10,179 nt of DNA from an uncultured Dialister sp. (GTDB lineage: Bacteria > Bacillota > Negativicutes > Veillonellales > Dialisteraceae): NCBI GenBank assembly GCA_900543165.1, contig UQQQ01000064.1, positions 1 to 10,179 of the forward strand, in the 5' to 3' direction. This document shows, one piece after another, positions 5,811 through 10,179 of this stretch. The notes under the pieces were generated by a model. The model made no database searches and was not told where the DNA came from. It saw nothing but the letters and a program-made list of their open reading frames with translations. The position numbers and the translations under genes are program-made. The stretch's first letter is position 1. Each line of letters starts with the position of its first letter.

Positions 5811-5840
5811 AATATAGCACGTTACAAGGGGAGAAGTCAA
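5811..5840 (-). promoter_or_regulatory. Promoter of the metA T-box transcript
   Basis: On the minus strand TTGACT (5835-5840) and TATATT (5811-5816) are 18 bases apart. Initiation near 5803 would begin about ten bases before T-box Stem I. Confidence 0.8.
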
Positions 5841-6292
5841 GGGGATAGAATGGGCCAATGCCCGCTGACCGGCACTTTGGCCCTACTTTCCTTAGTTAGT
5901 CCTTGGGGCGTGCCGCTCTTTGATTACGTTTGAAAGCCTCGTTTGAATGAGAAAATTAGAAATGAGAAATGCGAAATGGTGGTGCGGCGCATAAGAAAAT
6001 AGAAGCGTCGCGGAGTATAAATCATGGCGATGCCCGAAGGCGGTATTTAGTCACACAGTCCCCAGTCACTAGTATTGCGATTTGTCAACTTCTGGACTTA
6101 GTGAGAAGTGAGAAGTGGCGAAAGGGGCACACAATTCATATAGTGCCCCAACACACCTCTCATATATAAAACAATTTATCCATCATTTATATAAAACTCC
6201 GCGGCGCATCCTCATTTTATGCGCCGTACCTTCACTCCTAACTCCTAACTTGATTCGGAAGTTGACTTAAATGCCAGTTATTTAGAAAACGC
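5841..6292. repeat. Non-coding repeat patch between the metA promoter and the TM2 gene
   Basis: No gene is apparent here. In order: a partial copy of the 72-base repeat (5904-5951), AATKAGA heptamers (5945-5978), a GCGC palindromic unit (5974-6027), and AGTCMCY heptamers (6057-6070). Then come nine-base inverted repeats GTCAACTTC (6084-6092) and GAAGTTGAC (6258-6266) enclosing AGTGAGA heptamers. Two hairpins also lie within: GGGGCAC/GTGCCCC (6124-6149) and CGGCGCAT/ATGCGCCG (6202-6226). The last, read on the minus strand, is followed by GGAGTTTTATAT and might weakly terminate the TM2 gene transcript. Confidence 0.65.
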
Positions 6293-6355
6293 AACCCCTA
6301 ACCCCTAATCCCTAGTCCCTAATCCCTAGTCACTAGTCCCTAGTCACTAGTCTCT
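6293..6355. repeat. Nine-unit seven-base tandem array abutting a stop codon
   Basis: Nine perfectly phased units of the form ARYCNCT: AACCCCT twice, AATCCCT, AGTCCCT, AATCCCT, AGTCACT, AGTCCCT, AGTCACT and AGTCTCT. The last base is also the last base of the TGA stop codon of the TM2 gene on the minus strand. Confidence 0.9.
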
Positions 6356-7107
6356 CATCCCTTTTTTAATTCCTCGTACACTTCTTCCGCGATCTTCGCA
6401 TTGCTCTCATCCACCAGAGCCGGGAGGCGGTAGAGGTCGAAAAGCATCCAGAGGAAGCAGCCTCCGGCGGTCATGAGGTAGAAGAGATTGCGCGCGGGAT
6501 TTCCCAGATAGAAATAGTGCAGGCCGAAGAACCAGCAGAGGGTGGCGATCCAGAGCTTTTTCTTTCTCTCGGGGAGGTGCTTTTCCATGTCGCGCTCTTC
6601 TTCGGCGGAGAGCGCACAGATCCAGTAGGGCCAGCCTTTCTGATAGCCGTAGAGGATCTCTGCCGCTTCCTCATAGATGGCGTGGGTGGAGCGGGCGCGT
6701 TTCAATGGATCCGTTTCTCCTTTCGCCGTGGCGATGCGCGCCTCGAAAGTCGCGGGGTCGTCCATGAGAGGCGTCACTTCTTCAATGATGGGGAGAGTAT
6801 CAAGTGTGGTATTCGTGAAGAAGGCGTCGCAGTATTCCTGGTACAGCTTTTCCGTGGCAGGCGTATTCTCGCTGATGTCGGCGGTGAGGATGAGGTCGTC
6901 CGCCAGAAAGTCGCGAAGAGCCTTCATGTTTTTGGCTGCTGTCCGCCGTTCATGTTGCTCACAGTCCTGAAAGGAGAGAGAGTCGACCTCCTCTCCTTCG
7001 CGCACGCGCAGGGCGGCGACGGATTTGACGTGGAAATCGGGCATGGAGCCTTCTTTGATGAGCACCAGGATGGTGTAGTTATGCACTTTTCGTCTGAGCT
7101 GACCCAT
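6355..7107 (-). CDS. TM2-domain protein of unknown function
   Basis: The 250-residue product has a soluble N-terminal part and a C-terminal membrane hairpin. Residues 182-235 match the TM2 domain pattern: a basic lead-in RKKKLW, a first helix with FFGLHYFYLGNP (193-204), a turn, then a second helix ending MLFDLYRLP (221-229). Residues 1-180 are acidic and probably helical; I do not recognise them. AAGGAG eight bases upstream supports the ATG at 7107. TM2 proteins are membrane proteins of mostly unknown role, so no function is assigned. The gene stands alone between repeat patches and no promoter is visible; a seven-base array begins about 25 bases upstream of the start. Its stop codon overlaps another array. 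Confidence 0.8.
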   Translation of the reverse strand: MGQLRRKVHNYTILVLIKEGSMPDFHVKSVAALRVREGEEVDSLSFQDCEQHERRTAAKNMKALRDFLADDLILTADISENTPATEKLYQEYCDAFFTNTTLDTLPIIEEVTPLMDDPATFEARIATAKGETDPLKRARSTHAIYEEAAEILYGYQKGWPYWICALSAEEERDMEKHLPERKKKLWIATLCWFFGLHYFYLGNPARNLFYLMTAGGCFLWMLFDLYRLPALVDESNAKIAEEVYEELKKG

Positions 7108-7131
7108 GAGAAAGACTCCTTTTGTATAAAT

Positions 7132-7166
7132 GGTGACTGGTGGCTGGTGACTGGTGATTAGGGACT
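7132..7166. repeat. Seven-base tandem array upstream of the TM2 gene
   Basis: Five in-phase units on the + strand: GGTGACT, GGTGGCT, GGTGACT, GGTGATT, AGGGACT. It lies just upstream of the TM2 gene's ribosome binding site, where a promoter would be expected. Confidence 0.85.
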
Positions 7167-7181
7167 GGGGTTCTTCGGCAT

Positions 7182-7329
7182 CGTCATCCCGAGCGTAGCC
7201 GAGGGATCTCTACTGCACTGTAGGAATCAGCGTGTATGCGCCTGGGAAAAACGATGTCTTGGTGCTGTCTAACATCAGACAATGAGCGTTCTGTCATAGA
7301 GATTTCTCGGCTACGTCCCTCTGACGACG
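7182..7329. mobile_element. MITE-like element with about 30-base imperfect terminal inverted repeats
   Basis: The left end is CGTCATCCCGAGCGTAGCCG onward (7182-7210). The right end (7299-7329) is its imperfect inverted copy, holding GAGATTTCTCGGCTACGTCC. The 'GTCATCCCGAGCGNAGCCGAGGGATCTC' kind of sequence recurs in intergenic DNA of many bacteria. The roughly 88 bases between the ends do not encode a protein. Mobility is inferred from the terminal symmetry; I did not identify a target duplication. Confidence 0.6.
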
Positions 7330-7347
7330 GCGTGAAGCGCTATCAAG

Positions 7348-7454
7348 ACTCCGCGGCGCTTCTGATTTTTATGCGCCATTCCTCATTCCTCATTCGCGCA
7401 AAGCTTTCATTCATAATCAATGGGCGGAGCCGCCCTACGGGCTAACCCTGAACC
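7348..7454 (-). repeat. GCGC palindromic repeat joined to the 72-base repeat, copy 2
   Basis: Read on the minus strand, 7454-7381 repeats 1591-1661 (GGTTCAGG, TAGCCCGT, palindromic GGGCGGCTCCGCCC core, TTGATTATG, ATGAAAGCTT, GAATGAGGAATGAGG). It is followed by AATGGCGCATAAAAATCAGAAGCGCCGCGG (7380-7351 region), the same palindromic unit as at 5974-6027. The block fills the space just after the ClC gene stop codon. Confidence 0.7.
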
Positions 7455-7461
7455 TTTATTT

Positions 7462-9069
7462 TTATTTCACATTCGACTCTTCGCCCATGCGCTTCAGTGT
7501 TTCTGCATTGCGGCTCTCGGAGAGGATGTAGAGGAAGTCGCCGGCGCGCAGGCGGGTATCGGGGTCGGGGATGAGGCTTTTCCCGGAGCGCTTGATTTCT
7601 ACGACGACGGTCTGCTTCATGGGAGGAAGTTCGGAGATCGGGCGATTTTCCAGAAGGGAACCGCTCGCGATGGGGACTTCGATCATATTCTTCTCTTCTT
7701 CGCACGCGGTATCGAGGCTGGAGGCGAGAGATTTCTGAAGAAGGGCATCGTAGATCGGGCGGCCTTTCAGGATTTCTGCCGTGATATAGGCGATGGCGGA
7801 GGCGAAGGCGAGTACCATGAGGTGCCCGAAGTCGCCTGTCATCTCGAGGATGAGGAGTGTCCCGGTGATGGGGGAGCGGACGCTCGCGGCGAAGAGGGAG
7901 ACCATGCCGATGATGATGATATTCGGCGTGTACACCGCAGAGAGAAGTCCGGCGCTGACGAGGAGGTTTGCCAGCACGGCACCGGTCAGGGCACCGATGA
8001 CGAGGAGGGGCAGGAAGAATCCGCCGGGAGTGCCGCAGCCATAGCTGATGAGGGTGAAGATATATTTGGCTGCGAGAAGAAGCAGCAGAAAGGCGAGCGG
8101 ATAGCTCGTGACGGCGAGCTGGTCGACGAGACGGTTGCCGCCGCCTAAGACCTGCGGGAGGAGGAATCCAAGCACTTCGGCACAGAGGAGGGCGAAAATA
8201 ATCTTCGATGCCTGATTTCTGAAGATCTTCGGGTGGTAGAAGGCACCGATGTGGAGAAGACCGTAGTTGAAGACAATGCCGGCGAGGCCGCAGATGAGGG
8301 CGATGAGAGCCACATACCCCAAGTGCTGGGCAGGGAGCGGGACGAGATTCACGAAATGGAAGCTGGTCCCATTTCCGAAGAAACAGTGGGTGACGATGGT
8401 CGCCGTGATGGCCGATGTCATCGTGGGGAGAAGGACGGCTCCGGAGAAATTGCGATGGAGCTCTTCTAGGGCAAACATCATGCCGGCGAGCGGTGCATTG
8501 AAGGCGGCGGCCAGCCCTGCGCTCGCACCGCTGGTGATGAGGTAGCGCTCTTCCATGCGTGTCCTGCCGAGCGTGCGGGAGAGGCCCTGCCCGGCGACGG
8601 CACCGATCTGGATAGAAGGACCTTCACGGCCGAGCGAGAGCCCTGCGCCGATGCCGATGGCTCCGGCGAGGATCTTCACCCAGAGGATGCGCAGCCATTT
8701 CATTTTCATGAGGCCTAAGATGACGCCTTTCACCTGCGGGATGCCGGAGCCGCCGGCCATGGGGGCATAGCGGCACATGGCGTAGAGCGCGCCGCCGATC
8801 ACAAGGAGAAGGAGCGCGTAGAAAAGAAGCGGCAGAAGGGCCTCCCGGCGCAGCGCCGGGATAAGGTAGGCATAGTAGAGATAGATGCGCAGGTCTTCGG
8901 ATTCATTCAGGAGAAATCGGAAGAGACTGATCGAGAGTCCGCCTGCAATGCCGACAAAGATCCCTTCGATGAAAAGACGCAGACGAAACTGGTGCCAGTT
9001 GTCGAGTGCCATGTAGGTTTCGAAGAGCTGGCGGTTCAAGGAGGAACCGCTTTGATTTTTGGAAAACAT
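7462..9069 (-). CDS. clcA: ClC-family chloride/proton antiporter with C-terminal TrkA_C-like domain
   Basis: This membrane protein exchanges chloride for protons; bacterial relatives help in acid resistance and anion balance. The 535-residue product has the ClC core (about 28-450). Selectivity-filter motif GSGIP is at 107-111 (Ser108), and GREGP at 147-151 holds the gating glutamate Glu149. ALEELHRNF (200-208) holds the internal proton glutamate Glu203, GTPGGFFLPLLVIGALTGA (346-364) is present, and the central tyrosine Tyr440 is in GRPIYDALL. Having both glutamates points to an antiporter rather than a channel, and GREGP with Ser108 argues against the fluoride-exporting subgroup. Residues about 460-525 resemble a TrkA_C (RCK C-terminal) ligand-binding domain instead of CBS domains. 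AAAAGGAGG precedes the ATG. It lies about 115 bases after the folate enzyme gene and no promoter is visible, so co-transcription is possible. Confidence 0.95.
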   Translation of the reverse strand: MFSKNQSGSSLNRQLFETYMALDNWHQFRLRLFIEGIFVGIAGGLSISLFRFLLNESEDLRIYLYYAYLIPALRREALLPLLFYALLLLVIGGALYAMCRYAPMAGGSGIPQVKGVILGLMKMKWLRILWVKILAGAIGIGAGLSLGREGPSIQIGAVAGQGLSRTLGRTRMEERYLITSGASAGLAAAFNAPLAGMMFALEELHRNFSGAVLLPTMTSAITATIVTHCFFGNGTSFHFVNLVPLPAQHLGYVALIALICGLAGIVFNYGLLHIGAFYHPKIFRNQASKIIFALLCAEVLGFLLPQVLGGGNRLVDQLAVTSYPLAFLLLLLAAKYIFTLISYGCGTPGGFFLPLLVIGALTGAVLANLLVSAGLLSAVYTPNIIIIGMVSLFAASVRSPITGTLLILEMTGDFGHLMVLAFASAIAYITAEILKGRPIYDALLQKSLASSLDTACEEEKNMIEVPIASGSLLENRPISELPPMKQTVVVEIKRSGKSLIPDPDTRLRAGDFLYILSESRNAETLKRMGEESNVK

Positions 9070-9086
9070 AGGGCCTCCTTTTGGAA

Positions 9087-9164
9087 AGTGACTAGGGATT
9101 GGGAGTGGCTGGTGACTAGGGACTGGTGACTAGGGATTAGTAGCTAGGGATTAGGCGTTAGGGA
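9087..9164. repeat. Seven-base tandem array between the ClC and folate enzyme genes
   Basis: On the + strand: AGTGACT, AGGGATT, a ten-base slip, then GGTGACT, AGGGACT, GGTGACT, AGGGATT, AGTAGCT, AGGGATT, AGGCGTT in phase. It fills most of the gap. Bases 9165-9183 resemble a fragment of the 72-base repeat (GTGGGGCGTG on the minus strand). Confidence 0.85.
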
Positions 9165-9185
9165 AACACGCCCCACGGGTTCACC

Positions 9186-9809
9186 TTACAATTCCACCTG
9201 ATAGGTCAGTACGGCATCGATGGCGGAGATGGCATTTTCCCATGCGGTGATTGTATCATTCATTTCGTGTTCATAGAATTCATCATCGATGTATTTCATA
9301 TTGATCTTGACGTTCAGGATCGAAGCATGGATGCAGGCCATGGCGAGCTGGGCGGCCATGATGGCGTCGCTGATGGCGTTCTTATTTCCTTTGAGGAGAA
9401 GGTTTGTGAAGCTCGGGAGCAGGTCGCTCATGGTCTGGGCCATCTGCTGCGGGACTTCGATCGCTTTCTTGAAGGCTTCGAGCTGTTTTGCCTGTCTCTC
9501 TTCCAGAGGAAGCGTGCGGATGGAGCGCAGGGTGCTCATGAGCTCGAGGAAGGACTTGGCATCCTCATCCATCAGATCGAGGAAGATGGAGCGTGCCATC
9601 TGAAAGACGGCGGCATATTCTGTGGCTTTTTCGTGGAATTCAGCGTAGTTTTTATTGGCTTCTGTCAGATGGCAGACCATTTCAGCGAGCGCACAGGCCT
9701 GTGCGCCTACGAGTCCGGCTGCTGCGCCGCCTCCGGGGGCTGCTTTCTTGCTGCCGAGATCGTCTAAGAATTGATCGATGGTGCCCTGACGGAAAGGTTT
9801 GTTGTCCAT
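9186..9809 (-). CDS. Cyclodeaminase/cyclohydrolase family protein (FTCD-like, probable methenyl-THF cyclohydrolase)
   Basis: The family acts on one-carbon tetrahydrofolate intermediates in the cytoplasm: formimino-THF cyclodeaminase or 5,10-methenyl-THF cyclohydrolase (FchA type). The 207-residue, almost entirely helical product has the family length. It shows the N-terminal signature SKKAAPGGGAAAGLVGA (20-36) and the acidic DEDAKSF segment (81-87). The ATG at 9809 is chosen because the protein then begins like its relatives and a GAGGT site lies just upstream. An ATG 48 bases further upstream (9857) would overlap the leader hairpin's T-run. No formiminotransferase or histidine-degradation gene is nearby, so a standalone cyclohydrolase is slightly favoured, but the two activities cannot be told apart here. 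A leader hairpin and possible promoter lie upstream. Confidence 0.88.
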   Translation of the reverse strand: MDNKPFRQGTIDQFLDDLGSKKAAPGGGAAAGLVGAQACALAEMVCHLTEANKNYAEFHEKATEYAAVFQMARSIFLDLMDEDAKSFLELMSTLRSIRTLPLEERQAKQLEAFKKAIEVPQQMAQTMSDLLPSFTNLLLKGNKNAISDAIMAAQLAMACIHASILNVKINMKYIDDEFYEHEMNDTITAWENAISAIDAVLTYQVEL

Positions 9810-9845
9810 GGTGTGTACCTCGTTATTATTAAAAGGATAAATAAT

Positions 9846-9890
9846 AAAAAGAAGCACTGGTATAACAGATCCTGCTTGGAACCAGTGCTT
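9846..9890 (-). terminator. Terminator-like hairpin in the folate enzyme leader
   Basis: A perfect ten-pair stem, AAGCACTGGT/ACCAGTGCTT (9852-9861 with 9881-9890), has a 19-base loop. On the minus strand it is followed by CTTTTTATTATT. It lies between a possible promoter and the start codon, so it could attenuate the gene, release a leader RNA of about 50 bases, or end transcription from outside the window. Four T follow on the + strand too. Confidence 0.6.
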
Positions 9891-9904
9891 TTAAGTTGTT
9901 TATT

Positions 9905-9933
9905 ATTATACAACATATAAAAAGGGGGGGAAA
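9905..9933 (-). promoter_or_regulatory. Possible promoter of the folate enzyme gene
   Basis: A perfect TATAAT lies on the minus strand (9905-9910), but the -35 position (9928-9933, TTTCCC) is poor. If used, transcription starts about ten bases before the leader hairpin. Confidence 0.4.
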
Positions 9934-9935
9934 GG

Positions 9936-10005
9936 GTTCAGGTTGATGGGTTCAGGGAATCAATTGGAATGAGACGTGAAGGGGGCGGCTTCGCCGCAAA
10001 TATAA
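9936..10005. repeat. GGTTCA repeat and GGCGGCTTCGCCGC hairpin unit
   Basis: GGGTTCAGGTTGATGGGTTCAGGG (about 9935-9957, seven-base spacing of the GGTTCA core) resembles 1583-1600. GGGCGGCTTCGCCGCAAATATA (9983-10004) matches the outer ends of the element at 1691-2071. Confidence 0.6.
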
Positions 10006-10054
10006 TTAGGCACTTCCTGGTTATGACGCCGCACCTGGTTTGAAAGCAGGAATG

Positions 10055-10113
10055 AGTGGCTAGTGACTAGTGACTTGTGACTGGTAGCTAGGGATTAGTG
10101 GCTAGGGATTAGG
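10055..10113. repeat. Seven-base tandem array near the right edge
   Basis: Eight phased units: AGTGGCT, AGTGACT twice, TGTGACT, GGTAGCT, AGGGATT, AGTGGCT, AGGGATT. The preceding TTTGAAAGCAGG (about 10039-10050) is the reverse complement of 1787-1798. Confidence 0.85.
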
Positions 10114-10140
10114 TTGGCGATATGGAGAGTGTAGAATGGT

Positions 10141-10174
10141 TTGTGTAAATAAGATTTTTCTTGAGTTTACACAA
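10141..10174. other. Perfect nine-base inverted repeat at the window edge
   Basis: TTGTGTAAA (10141-10149) and TTTACACAA (10166-10174) enclose a 16-base loop. No T-run is visible before the window ends, so I cannot say whether it is a terminator, an operator or part of a leader. Confidence 0.45.
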
Positions 10175-10179
10175 GCTTT

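Noticed and set aside
6293..6355. Heptamer arrays as a CRISPR array
   Set aside because: Units are seven bases with no spacers and no cas genes nearby.
6517..7161. Plus-strand frame of 214 codons opposite the TM2 gene
   Set aside because: The minus-strand frame has a good ribosome binding site and a TM2 domain; this one has neither.
7420..8148. Plus-strand frame of 242 codons opposite the ClC gene
   Set aside because: Asp/Glu/Gly-rich shadow of the ClC reading frame with no start signal.
9087..9164. AGGGATTAGGG-like arrays as telomere repeats
   Set aside because: The unit is a degenerate heptamer scattered among chromosomal genes, not a terminal array.

Overview
The window looks like chromosomal DNA from a Negativicutes bacterium, probably a Dialister- or Megasphaera-like member of the Veillonellales. 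The reasons are T-box leaders of Firmicutes type, strong AAGGAGG-type ribosome binding sites, a P-Q-M TRAP transporter operon, mid-range GC, and intergenic DNA packed with short palindromic and seven-base tandem repeats. The genus is an inference from style; no marker gene is present.

Layout: Positions 1-3962 (+) hold a promoter and T-box leader followed by a tripartite TRAP transporter, dctP-dctQ-dctM, closed by an intrinsic terminator. dctP is separated from dctQM by about 610 bases of nested inverted repeats. Positions 4075-4288 hold a probable type I toxin-antitoxin locus: a strong promoter drives a roughly 80-base terminated RNA (+) that converges on a 22-codon membrane peptide gene (-). 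Positions 4375-5840 (-) hold metA with its own promoter, Met T-box and terminator. The glutamate at residue 111 of the MetA product points to acetyl-CoA rather than succinyl-CoA. Positions 5841-6354 contain only repeats. A TM2-domain protein of unknown role (6355-7107, -), a 354-base repeat patch, a ClC Cl-/H+ antiporter with a C-terminal TrkA_C-like domain (7462-9069, -) and a cyclodeaminase/cyclohydrolase-family folate enzyme (9186-9809, -) follow. The right edge is again repeats.

How the genes fit together: two transcription units are under tRNA-sensing control. One is methionine synthesis (metA, specifier ATG). The other is a TRAP importer whose amino-acid cue I could not fix by eye, which suggests uptake of an amino acid or its precursor. 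The folate enzyme could supply one-carbon units to the same methionine economy, but that link is inference.

The most unusual features are the possible type I toxin-antitoxin pair, the T-box on a TRAP transporter, and the intergenic seven-base repeats. The repeats occur in nearly every non-coding gap and in two places run up to, or within two bases of, a stop codon.
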